Source: Aquificaceae bacterium
GTDB lineage: Bacteria > Aquificota > Aquificia > Aquificales > Aquificaceae
Reading direction: 5' to 3'
Length of the DNA: 14,460 nucleotides
NCBI GenBank assembly: GCA_015490105.1
Contig: WFYK01000146.1
Coordinates: forward strand, 1-14,460
Under the pieces are notes generated by a model. It worked only from the letters and a program-made list of their open reading frames with translations. It was not told where the DNA came from and did not search any database. The number at the start of each line of letters is the position of its first letter. Position 1 is the first letter of the stretch. A program made the translations under genes and the position numbers. Positions 1-6,299 of this stretch are shown here, piece by piece.

Positions 1-267
1 GTCTGGTTCGGAGAAGCGCTCCCGCCGGAAGTTCTAAACAAGGCAATAGAGGTTTCTTCTCAAGCGGATGTATTTTTGGTGGTAGGCACGTCCGCGGTGG
101 TTTATCCTGCTGCGGAGCTTCCCCTGATCGCCAAAAGAAACGGAGCGAAGCTAATAGAGGTAAACCCAGATGATACACCTCTTAGCCCTTACGCGGATGT
201 GGTTATAAGGGAAAAAGCAACCGTAGGTGTCCCTAAGGCTTTCGATCTTATCAGGGGAAAATCATAA
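1..267 (+). CDS. cobB: Sirtuin NAD-dependent protein deacylase, C-terminal part (5' end outside window)
   Basis: Partial gene; reading frame 1 is open from the first base to TAA at 265-267, giving 88 residues. The product is the C-terminal half of the NAD-binding fold of a class III (Sir2) deacetylase, which removes acyl groups from lysines using NAD+ and releases nicotinamide and O-acyl-ADP-ribose. Visible family marks are VWFGEALP at the start (the VxFGE.LP stretch after the zinc module), VVGTSAVVYPAA (the GTS motif that contacts NAD ribose), then GAKLIEVNPDDTP (the IxIN motif). The catalytic histidine and the zinc cysteines would lie upstream. A 46-base gap separates it from the next gene on the same strand, so co-transcription is possible. 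The family call is secure; the substrate is unknown. The symbol follows common bacterial usage. Confidence 0.9.
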   Translation, partial: VWFGEALPPEVLNKAIEVSSQADVFLVVGTSAVVYPAAELPLIAKRNGAKLIEVNPDDTPLSPYADVVIREKATVGVPKAFDLIRGKS

Positions 268-297
268 AAGGTTTTAGCTGGGAATCTACCTTACCTT

Positions 298-305
298 TAA
301 GGAGG
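298..305 (+). promoter_or_regulatory. Strong ribosome binding site deciding a TTG start
   Basis: TAAGGAGG is a near-perfect complement of the 16S rRNA 3' end. It lies 8 bases before the TTG at 314. The frame is closed upstream by a TAG at 275-277 and holds no ATG or GTG before 314, so this site makes TTG 314 the likely start of the HD-GYP/GGDEF gene. Confidence 0.8.
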
Positions 306-313
306 GGGATCGC

Positions 314-1399
314 TTGAGGGCGGACTTCTTCTCCAGACTTTTGGAGTTCAGAGACGCTTACACAAAGGGTCGCACCGAGAGGGGCGTCTCTTACGCCCTT
401 GCTATAGGAAGGGAAATAGGCCTGACCCAAGAGGAACTCGATCACCTTCAAACGGGCGGACTTATCCACGATGTAGGTAAGGTTGCTATACCTGACATCA
501 TACTTTTGAAGCCCGCAAAGCTCACCGCGGAGGAATACGAGGTTATGAAGCTACACGTTCAATACGGCTACGAACTTGTAAAAGATCTTGGGTTTCCAAA
601 AGAAGCCTTAGACGTCCTTCTATACCATCAGGAAAAGTTTGACGGATCGGGATACCCTTTCGGTAAAAAGGGTCAAGATATCCCTCTTCTCGCGAGGATA
701 TACACGATCGCAGACTCCTTTGAGGCCATGACTTCACGCAGGATTTACAAAAAGAGCAAACCTTGGAAAATGGCTTTGGCGGAGCTCGAGGAACTTGCAG
801 GTTCCCACTTTGATCCAGACATAGTTCCCTACGCGGTTAAGGTTTTTGAAAAGATAAAACCTAAGGAACATATCCTGCCCGAAGTGGACACAGAACTTGA
901 AAAGATAAGGTGGAGTTTTTACTACGTTGACTTTTCAGGAGCCATTAAGGGGGATCTTTTCCTTCCTACACTCAACGCTTTTATAGAAAAGGGAGACCCT
1001 TTTTGCCTTACCTTCTTTGACGTTGAGAATCTATTCGAAATAAATCAGAAGTTCGGGTGGGACAAAGGGAACGAAGTCCTGAAGACTCTGGTTAACTCCA
1101 TAAACCTCCAATGCTGTGCCATGCACGACATAAGGGATCTTGTTATAAAACTCATGAGACAGGATGTGATAGACATAACCAGTCCCGTTATATTCCGCAT
1201 AGGAGGAGATGAGTTTGCGGTCATAGCCCCGTATATCCCGCCTCCTGAAAAGGTGGAGGGAGTTATAAAAGCTATGAGAGAAAAAGGAGTAAGTATAAAA
1301 GCTCTACCTATGAGGTTCCCGGAAAGTTTCAAAAGTTCTCAGGAGGTTTTAAACGTTCTCGTGTCTTTCACCAAGGGTGTTTCTATACACTTAGAGTAA
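314..1399 (+). CDS. HD-GYP domain protein with C-terminal GGDEF domain (cyclic di-GMP related)
   Basis: A 361-residue soluble protein with a TTG start supported by a strong Shine-Dalgarno sequence. Residues about 10-180 form an HD-GYP domain, the family that hydrolyses cyclic di-GMP: HD at 52-53 in HDVGK, H81, DGSGYP at 110-115, and D134 in ADSFEAMTS. Two usual metal ligands are changed. The family's YTxGH histidine is R20 (codon 371-373, CGC), and the HH of HHExxDGxGYP is H105-Q106. Residues about 225-360 form a GGDEF domain with an intact RIGGDEF (295-301), but about 20 extra residues before it compared with PleD as I recall it, and no RxxD inhibitory site at the usual distance. No membrane segment or receiver domain is seen. 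HD-GYP before GGDEF is the reverse of the commoner order. The gene ends directly against the next ATG (TAAATG). Family calls are firm; whether either domain is active is open. Confidence 0.85.
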   Translation: MRADFFSRLLEFRDAYTKGRTERGVSYALAIGREIGLTQEELDHLQTGGLIHDVGKVAIPDIILLKPAKLTAEEYEVMKLHVQYGYELVKDLGFPKEALDVLLYHQEKFDGSGYPFGKKGQDIPLLARIYTIADSFEAMTSRRIYKKSKPWKMALAELEELAGSHFDPDIVPYAVKVFEKIKPKEHILPEVDTELEKIRWSFYYVDFSGAIKGDLFLPTLNAFIEKGDPFCLTFFDVENLFEINQKFGWDKGNEVLKTLVNSINLQCCAMHDIRDLVIKLMRQDVIDITSPVIFRIGGDEFAVIAPYIPPPEKVEGVIKAMREKGVSIKALPMRFPESFKSSQEVLNVLVSFTKGVSIHLE

Positions 1400-2287
1400 A
1401 TGAAAAAGCTTTGGTTCTTTACGGGAAAAGGCGGTGTGGGTAAAAGCACCCTGGCCTGTGCTTTCGCTTTAGAACTTTGTGAGGTTTTCCCAAAGGTAGT
1501 ATTAGTTTCCGTCGATCCCGCTCACTCTACTTCGGATCTGCTTGCGGATGTAGGGCCTAAAAACTTAGAACTATTTGAGATATCCCCGGAAAAGGAAAGG
1601 GAGTTTTTCGTAGAAGAAGCTATCGAAACGATCAGACCATTTCTGAAACCTGATGTTCTAAAAAGAGGGGAAAAGATCTTAAAAGATCTCAGCCTCTCCC
1701 CGGGAGCTGAGGAGATCCTTTTTATAGACAGCCTTTCCAAAATAGTTGCCTCCTACGAGGTGGTGGTAGTAGACGGTGCTCCTTCGGGTCATACGGTCCA
1801 GCTCCTCAGGAGATCGATAAACACAGGCCTTTGGATCTCTTCCTTGATCGAAGCCGGAAAGGATCTCGCGCGCGATTGGGATCCCAAAAAGAAGGAAGCT
1901 TACGAAAGGGCTATGGAAAAGGTGCGACAGAGGGAAATTAGGCTAAGGACATTAGAAAAGACTTTGCGATCAAAAGAGGCTGTGTTTTTACCGGTTATGA
2001 TCCCCGAAAACATGTCTTTGCTGGAAACCTTGAGACTGGTAGAGACCCTAAAGAAGCTGTCTCTCAACGTAGGGCCAGTCTTGGTCAATAGGCTACTTCC
2101 GGAAGACGCGGGATCAAGTTTTTTAAAAGAGCACATTCGCCTGCAGAAGGAGGTATTACAGCGGGTGAAGAAATACTTTAAAGATATTGTGACCTTACCG
2201 ATGCTCAGCAAAGAACCCAAGGGAGAACTGCTAAAGACGTTGGGCAAAAGTATCTTCAAGGCAGTGGCACACCCATACCGCCTATGA
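1400..2287 (+). CDS. ArsA/Get3-family ATPase
   Basis: A 295-residue single-copy ATPase of the ArsA/GET3 branch of deviant Walker A (SIMIBI) P-loop proteins. The family includes the arsenite pump ATPase and the tail-anchored protein targeting factor Get3, both working as ATP-gated dimers. Visible motifs: deviant Walker A GKGGVGKST at 9-17 with the signature lysine K10; switch I DPAHS at 39-43; switch II VVVDGAPSGHT at 122-132 (usually DTAPTGHT); IPExMSLLETLR around 201-212; and the base-recognition region VLVNRLLPE at 227-235. The only cysteines are C20 and C27, so the CxxC zinc motif of Get3 and the arsenite-binding cysteines of ArsA are absent. The ATG follows the upstream stop with no spacer, so coupling to the HD-GYP gene is likely. 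Its last 32 bases overlap mlaD on the other strand. Fold certain; cargo unknown. No arsenic genes are nearby. Confidence 0.88.
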   Translation: MKKLWFFTGKGGVGKSTLACAFALELCEVFPKVVLVSVDPAHSTSDLLADVGPKNLELFEISPEKEREFFVEEAIETIRPFLKPDVLKRGEKILKDLSLSPGAEEILFIDSLSKIVASYEVVVVDGAPSGHTVQLLRRSINTGLWISSLIEAGKDLARDWDPKKKEAYERAMEKVRQREIRLRTLEKTLRSKEAVFLPVMIPENMSLLETLRLVETLKKLSLNVGPVLVNRLLPEDAGSSFLKEHIRLQKEVLQRVKKYFKDIVTLPMLSKEPKGELLKTLGKSIFKAVAHPYRL

Positions 2288-3824
2288 GATATTTAAGGTA
2301 GTCGTCGGAGAACTCAAGGCCCGCACCCGCAAATACTCCCCTCAGCTTGGCGTTGAGAAGATCGTCTCCACCAAACCTAACAAACAGAGGACCCTTCAGT
2401 CTGAGCTGTAAACCTACTTGTAGGTTTGGTCTCAGCCCCTTATCTTGGGGTCTGTCTTTCCTGCCCGTATCCCAAAGGTCGCTGTAAAGACGCCACTTTC
2501 TCCCTTTAGATATTTCCGCGCCTACTCCTCCCGTGGACTCTTTGAGTCCCGCCCTTACGGTAAAGAGGGTTCCCTTGACAAAAGAGAAGCTCTTTGCTAT
2601 CTGGAGTGTTATTTCCGGACGAAATTCCTTCTTTACCCTCTCCCCTTCACCGATTATTTCCTCCGTGTAGACCCTTCCCCTCGAGTCTCCTACTATTTCA
2701 AGAAGATAGTAGGTCTTTCTATCGGGTTCGAGCCTGATCGATACAAATCCTTTTCCGTCCCCGGAAGAATAGGCCTCTCCACCAAAGCCTACAAAGAGCC
2801 TGGTTTTGGTTATAACCTCTCCCGCTTCTCCAAAGAGCTTCGCACCTTTTGTAACGTTTTCGTAAAGTTCAGGGTCGTTCACCAGCTTTCCGAGAGTCCC
2901 CTTACCCTCCTCTATCTTTGCCAAGATATTGTCTAACCTGAGAGAGGTTTTCTTAAGCCTGTCCGTTATTCTGGCAATGTTTTTTATGGATTCTCTTATG
3001 TCGCGTCTGTTTTCGCTTATGGTGTCACGAAGCACTTCCGAAAGGTCGTTTAGATTTTTCACAAGAAGGGGTAGATCCTTTCTTGCAACCTCAGAGAACT
3101 CCTTCAGGTTGGAAACGAGATCTTTTATATCCTTTCTGTTTTCAACCGCTATAGTATCCAAGTCATTAGCCAATCTCTCTACCGCACTGAGAACCCTCGG
3201 AAGCCTGTCTACGAGATCCGCGGTCAGAATAGACAGATTTTCTATCAGATCCCTTAAGTTCCTTTGGTTCTCCTTGGCGATCTCATCAAGCGTTGCGGTC
3301 AAGCTTTGGAGGTTTTCTAACGCTACTCTTAGATTTTTTCTGTTTTCTTCGAGTATCTGGTTTAACCTTTCCGCAACTCTCCTGAAGCTCTCCGCGGTTC
3401 TGGTCAGCTCACCGATCAGCTTGTCCGTATCCGCCACGGTGCCTTCCGATTTGACTTCGCTCTCCTTAGGAAGAGTGCCTTTGGAGGGATCTCCCGGATC
3501 AACACCGAGGAATTTGTCTCCCATCAGCCCCAAAGTGCCTATGAAGGTCCGCGCGTTCGCGTATATCTCAACCTCAGGGTCGACCTCAAAGATCACCTTT
3601 ACCTTCCCGCCTTCTAAGAGAACCTCCCTTACCTTACCAGCCCTTATACCTGCTACCCTAACCTCCGCGCCTTTGGAGAGTCCCGCAACGTCTTCAAAGT
3701 AAGTTATGTAAACCTTACCCTCTTTCTTGAAAAAAGGGATCTCCCCGAAAGTAACTACCAGAAAAGCAAAGGCTGTAGATACACTCAAAACGAACAAGCC
3801 TAACTTTGCGTGAAGAGATAGCAT
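2256..3824 (-). CDS. mlaD: MCE/MlaD-family lipid transport protein with long helical region and C-terminal beta-rich domain
   Basis: A 522-residue protein. Residues 8-27 are a single N-terminal membrane anchor. Residues about 36-110 form one MCE domain, seen in ITYFEDVAGLSKGAEVRVAGI and TLGLMGDKFLGVDPG. Residues about 132-305 are strongly helical, with four copies of an EN(R/Q)(K/R)(N/D)(L/I)(R/K) motif at 160, 185, 228 and 271. GKGTLGKLVNDPELY (308-321) is a conserved stretch after the helices in long MlaD proteins. Residues about 340-522 are rich in alternating beta strands with many Gly and Tyr (YYLLEIVGDSRGR at 372-384), like an outer-membrane beta domain. MCE proteins carry phospholipids between the membranes, usually with MlaE permease and MlaF ATPase; neither is in the window. 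ATG 3824 is the only ATG near the open frame's start: an in-frame TAA lies two codons upstream. AAGGA touches the ATG, too close for a normal Shine-Dalgarno site. Family certain; partners and outer-membrane contact inferred. Confidence 0.88.
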   Translation of the reverse strand: MLSLHAKLGLFVLSVSTAFAFLVVTFGEIPFFKKEGKVYITYFEDVAGLSKGAEVRVAGIRAGKVREVLLEGGKVKVIFEVDPEVEIYANARTFIGTLGLMGDKFLGVDPGDPSKGTLPKESEVKSEGTVADTDKLIGELTRTAESFRRVAERLNQILEENRKNLRVALENLQSLTATLDEIAKENQRNLRDLIENLSILTADLVDRLPRVLSAVERLANDLDTIAVENRKDIKDLVSNLKEFSEVARKDLPLLVKNLNDLSEVLRDTISENRRDIRESIKNIARITDRLKKTSLRLDNILAKIEEGKGTLGKLVNDPELYENVTKGAKLFGEAGEVITKTRLFVGFGGEAYSSGDGKGFVSIRLEPDRKTYYLLEIVGDSRGRVYTEEIIGEGERVKKEFRPEITLQIAKSFSFVKGTLFTVRAGLKESTGGVGAEISKGRKWRLYSDLWDTGRKDRPQDKGLRPNLQVGLQLRLKGPLFVRFGGDDLLNAKLRGVFAGAGLEFSDDYLKYLIGGMGVPLP

Positions 3825-3834
3825 TCCTTAATAT
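3806..3834 (+). promoter_or_regulatory. Predicted sigma-70 type promoter of pyrD, near-leaderless
   Basis: TTGCGT (3806-3811) and TAATAT (3829-3834) are separated by exactly 17 bases. A start about 7 bases after the -10 box would fall near 3841, two bases before the pyrD ATG. No Shine-Dalgarno sequence precedes that ATG, which agrees with a leaderless or near-leaderless message. The -35 box lies inside the first codons of mlaD on the opposite strand. Confidence 0.6.
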
Positions 3835-3842
3835 TTTCTACT

Positions 3843-4766
3843 ATGCTAGATCTCTCTGTGGAACTCTTCGGTATAAAGTTCAAAAACCCCGTCTGGGTGG
3901 CGAGCGGAACCTTTGGCTACGGACTTGAGGCGAGGGAAATATACGATCTTTCAAAACTCGGTGCGGTAGTTACAAAAGGTATATCTCTCAAACCTCGTCT
4001 CGGAAACGAAACCCCGAGAATAGTGGAAACTCCTTGCGGTATGCTCAACTCTATAGGCCTTCAAAATCCAGGGGTGGAAGCCTTTCTCAGAGAGATTTAT
4101 CCGGAAATGGAGAAGATAGACACCCACTTTATAGTTAACGTCTTCGGGGAGACAGAGGAGGAATACGTTGAGGTGTGTGTTAACTTGGAATCCGCTAAAA
4201 AGGTGGTTGCCTACGAGCTTAACGTCTCGTGCCCTAACGTTAAAAAAGGGGGGATAGTCTTCGGTCACGATCCCAAAATACTGGGAAACTTGGTAGAAAG
4301 TATAAAAAAGCGTATAAAGAAACCCCTCCTTGTAAAGCTTTCTCCGAACGTCACGGACATTGTTGAATTCGCTAAGGTTTGCGTTGATGCGGGAGCGGAC
4401 GGGATCGTTTTGATAAATACCCTGCTCGGTATGAAGATAGATCTAAAGAGGGAAAAGCCAGACCTTGCCACCTTTACGGGGGGACTTTCGGGTCCAGCCA
4501 TCCTTCCTATAGCGGTTAGGATGATCTATCAGGTATACGATGCCTTAGGGGATAAAGTGCCTATAATAGGGGTAGGCGGAATAACTACGCACGAAGATGC
4601 ACTCGAACACATTTACGCGGGGGCGAGTGCGGTTCAGGTGGGGACCGCTAACTTTTACGATCCATACGCTCCTTTGAAGGTGATAGATGGTATAAAAGCG
4701 TTTTTAAAGGAAAGGGGTTACGGCTCTTTTAAAGAAATTATAGGTAAAGCTCATCAGGTTTGTTGA
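3843..4766 (+). CDS. pyrD: Dihydroorotate dehydrogenase, class 1B catalytic subunit
   Basis: A 307-residue FMN enzyme that oxidises dihydroorotate to orotate in pyrimidine synthesis. The TIM-barrel marks are GIKFKNPVWVASGTFG (10-25), VVTKGIS (42-48, K45 near FMN), CGMLNSIGLQNPG (65-77), the catalytic loop ELNVSCPNVK (125-134) with active-site base C130, LLVKLSPN (162-169) and the phosphate-binding GVGGI (243-247). A catalytic cysteine marks class 1; the sequence and length fit type 1B, which normally pairs with the iron-sulfur/FAD subunit PyrK for NAD+ reduction. No pyrK is in the window. The gene is divergent from mlaD with 18 bases between starts, and its stop overlaps the -35 box of the next promoter. 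pyrE lies about 3.2 kb downstream on the same strand. Confidence 0.95.
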   Translation: MLDLSVELFGIKFKNPVWVASGTFGYGLEAREIYDLSKLGAVVTKGISLKPRLGNETPRIVETPCGMLNSIGLQNPGVEAFLREIYPEMEKIDTHFIVNVFGETEEEYVEVCVNLESAKKVVAYELNVSCPNVKKGGIVFGHDPKILGNLVESIKKRIKKPLLVKLSPNVTDIVEFAKVCVDAGADGIVLINTLLGMKIDLKREKPDLATFTGGLSGPAILPIAVRMIYQVYDALGDKVPIIGVGGITTHEDALEHIYAGASAVQVGTANFYDPYAPLKVIDGIKAFLKERGYGSFKEIIGKAHQVC

Positions 4767-4791
4767 CAATTCAAAGGGTATAAATTAAACT
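4763..4791 (+). promoter_or_regulatory. Predicted sigma-70 type promoter of the HAMP/roadblock operon
   Basis: A perfect -35 box TTGACA (4763-4768) overlaps the pyrD stop codon. A 17-base spacer leads to TAAACT (4786-4791, four of six matches to the -10 consensus). The predicted start near 4798 lies upstream of the AGGAAGGGGG ribosome site. This suggests the operon has its own promoter rather than reading through from pyrD. A TATAAA at 4779-4784 is better as a -10 box but only 10 bases from this -35. Confidence 0.6.
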
Positions 4792-4803
4792 TAGAGGTGG
4801 CGT

Positions 4804-4813
4804 AGGAAGGGGG
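4804..4813 (+). promoter_or_regulatory. Ribosome binding site for the TTG start at 4824
   Basis: AGGAAGGGGG lies 10 bases before TTG 4824. The frame is closed by TAG at 4818-4820, only one codon before the TTG, so TTG is the first usable start. The site supports a TTG start. Confidence 0.65.
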
Positions 4814-4823
4814 TAAGTAGAGT

Positions 4824-5210
4824 TTGAGCCTGTTAAACAAGATAAGTTTGATCGTTTTAGGAGGGGCGGTAGTAGGGGCTATACTAACAGGAATAGTTCT
4901 ATATGCGGTTTTAATACTCGTGGGAGTTGAAAGTTCAAAGGCATTTTCAACCGCACTTTTCTACACTCCAATAATAGGTATTTCCTTTTTGATACCCGTA
5001 TACATGATAAGGTTTCTCGTTGACAAACTGATAATCTCTAAAGTGAGGCATATGTCGGAGGTGATAAACAGAATTTCCAAAGGTGATATAGACGCTAAAG
5101 TAGACATTACCTCCGACGACGAACTTGGAAGGATGGCGGAAGCTTTTGAACGTATGAGAAGGAGCTTAAAACATCTTATGTCAAGGGTAAAGGGAGGACA
5201 GGGTGGCTGA
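4824..5210 (+). CDS. Small two-span membrane HAMP protein, first of a tandem pair
   Basis: A 128-residue inner-membrane protein. TM1 is about residues 7-35 and TM2 about 44-66, joined by a loop of only about eight residues, so there is no extracytoplasmic sensor domain. Residues about 63-117 are a HAMP domain: KVRHMSEVINRISKGDID for the first helix and connector, then DDELGRMAEAFERMRRSLK for the second helix. The protein ends about ten residues after HAMP, with no kinase, methyl-accepting, cyclase or phosphatase domain. HAMP domains dimerise as four-helix bundles and pass conformational signals from membrane to cytoplasm. The protein is clearly paralogous to the next one, whose GTG start overlaps its end by 8 bases. 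TTG start with a purine-rich ribosome site. Fold secure; what it senses and what it signals to are unknown. Confidence 0.85.
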   Translation: MSLLNKISLIVLGGAVVGAILTGIVLYAVLILVGVESSKAFSTALFYTPIIGISFLIPVYMIRFLVDKLIISKVRHMSEVINRISKGDIDAKVDITSDDELGRMAEAFERMRRSLKHLMSRVKGGQGG

Positions 5211-5598
5211 AAGAAAAAAGGAAAGGAGTATCCTCACGAAGATAATGGCTGTGGTTCTGCTCGGATCGGTTATGGGTGCTTCCTTTGTTGGATTTATCTT
5301 CTACCTTGCGATGACTTCAAACGGCGTGGATGAGAATACAGCACTTAAATACTCGATCCTCTCCGCGATCTTTATGGAGCTCAGTTGGATTATCGGTCCC
5401 ATCTTGGGCATAAGGATAATGATCGATAAGATGATCCTCTCGAGGCTGAGGGAGATAACGGATCTTATGAACAAGGTTAGTATGGGAGAAGTGGATGTTA
5501 GTGTAGACACTTCGGGAGACGATGAGATAAGCGAGCTTGCGGACGCTTTTGAGAGGATGAGACTTAGCATAAAAGCTCTCTACAAGAGGTTAGCATGA
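5203..5598 (+). CDS. Small two-span membrane HAMP protein, second of a tandem pair
   Basis: A 131-residue paralogue of the preceding gene product. A charged N-terminus (AERKKER) precedes TM1 at about 14-37, a short loop and TM2 at about 50-74. The HAMP domain at about 70-125 has the typical glycine (G95) in SMGEVDVSV and a DDEISELADAFERMRLSIK second helix. As in its neighbour, nothing follows HAMP. The start is GTG at 5203, with AGGGAGG at 5191-5197 five bases before it, overlapping the upstream gene by 8 bases. The stop overlaps the ATG of the next gene (ATGA). The close coupling suggests fixed stoichiometry, perhaps a hetero-oligomer. Two copies probably arose by tandem duplication followed by divergence. 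Function unknown. Confidence 0.85.
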   Translation: MAERKKERSILTKIMAVVLLGSVMGASFVGFIFYLAMTSNGVDENTALKYSILSAIFMELSWIIGPILGIRIMIDKMILSRLREITDLMNKVSMGEVDVSVDTSGDDEISELADAFERMRLSIKALYKRLA

Positions 5599-6281
5599 GT
5601 TTAGAAGAAAAAGTCAAAGCGTTGCTTGATAAGGAAAAAGGGCTTTCCCATGCGGATGCGCTGGTCATATTTGACAGACACGGGTTTCTGAGGATAGAGA
5701 GCACGGATATCTCTCCCGAAAGGGTTAAGAGGTTAATAGATATGTTCTGTCCCACCGTAGGGGACCTCAAGAACATCCAGTCCATAGACAGGGAAGCAAA
5801 ACCTGAGTTTCTCCTTGCGGACTTTGGAAAGTTCTATGTGTATCTGGCATCCGTTTCAGAAAACGTTTGTCTTATGGGGGTTTTCTCCAAGAAAGTCGGT
5901 CCCTTGAAGATACTTCAGGGAATGGGTGTCGTCAGCGAGAGGATAAAGGAGTTTTCCCAAGAACTCGAAACCTTAAGTGAGAAAAGAAAGGAAGAGTTTT
6001 TAAAGGAAAAGGGATCTAAGGTTCAAACCGAAGGCCTCAAGACAAAGACACCTTACTTGACCACACTCCAAGTGGAAGGTATCTTCGAAGAGTTTAAAAA
6101 CGAACTTGGTCCCGCTTCGGAGATAGTGTTTCACTCTATTGCGGATGAGCTCGGATTTGATCTCAGACACCTTACAAAGGATCAGGCTTATGAGTTTATT
6201 AACAGGCTTTCAGAGGAGATAGAAAATCCATCGCGCAGGGAAAGATTCGTCAAGGTAGCTCTTAGCATACTCGAAAGCTAA
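5595..6281 (+). CDS. Roadblock/LC7-like protein with unrecognised C-terminal helical domain
   Basis: A 228-residue soluble protein. Residues about 15-117 look like a roadblock/LC7 (profilin-like alpha/beta) domain: ADALVIFDRHGFLRIES, a middle helix, then paired strands FGKFYVYLASVSENVCLMGVFSKK and a closing helix. This family, including MglB and Ragulator-type subunits, dimerises and usually regulates or scaffolds small GTPases; no MglA-like GTPase is in the window. Residues about 118-155 are a charged linker. Residues about 156-228 are a helical module with a GPASEIVFHSIADELG core and a second part, DQAYEFINRLSEEIENPSRR. It resembles a short C-terminal domain I associate with signalling proteins but cannot name firmly. 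The gene overlaps the second HAMP gene by four bases and is last in the operon. It is the likely cytoplasmic partner of the HAMP proteins (inference from context). Roadblock assignment is moderate. Confidence 0.7.
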   Translation: MSLEEKVKALLDKEKGLSHADALVIFDRHGFLRIESTDISPERVKRLIDMFCPTVGDLKNIQSIDREAKPEFLLADFGKFYVYLASVSENVCLMGVFSKKVGPLKILQGMGVVSERIKEFSQELETLSEKRKEEFLKEKGSKVQTEGLKTKTPYLTTLQVEGIFEEFKNELGPASEIVFHSIADELGFDLRHLTKDQAYEFINRLSEEIENPSRRERFVKVALSILES

Positions 6282-6283
6282 AG

Positions 6284-6289
6284 TATAAT
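6284..6289 (+). promoter_or_regulatory. Consensus -10 box of lysS promoter, near-leaderless
   Basis: A perfect TATAAT straddles the short gap after the roadblock gene stop. The lysS ATG is at 6300, ten bases after the box, so a transcript would start at or within a few bases of the start codon. The bases before the ATG are pyrimidine-rich with no Shine-Dalgarno sequence. No clear -35 box is seen 16-18 bases upstream, which weakens the call. Confidence 0.5.
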
Positions 6290-6299
6290 CTTCTTTCCC

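Noticed and set aside
2445..2936. 163-residue plus-strand open frame inside mlaD
   Set aside because: No recognisable motif and aromatic/Ser-rich shadow composition. It lies fully within the conserved MlaD C-terminal coding sequence.
2929..3702. 257-residue open frame on the plus strand opposite mlaD
   Set aside because: Composition is dominated by Ser, Leu, Phe and Arg, as expected from the antisense of a Lys/Glu/Arg-rich helical gene. No ribosome site or domain is seen, and mlaD accounts for the region.
3825..3842. Operator palindrome between mlaD and pyrD
   Set aside because: The AT-rich 18 bases contain only a short AATATT self-complementary core, which is part of the -10 box and too short to argue for an operator.
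4767..4823. Possible riboswitch or PyrR-type attenuator near pyrD
   Set aside because: The gap is 57 bases, downstream of pyrD, and is explained by a promoter and a ribosome site. No stem-loop with a following T run is visible.
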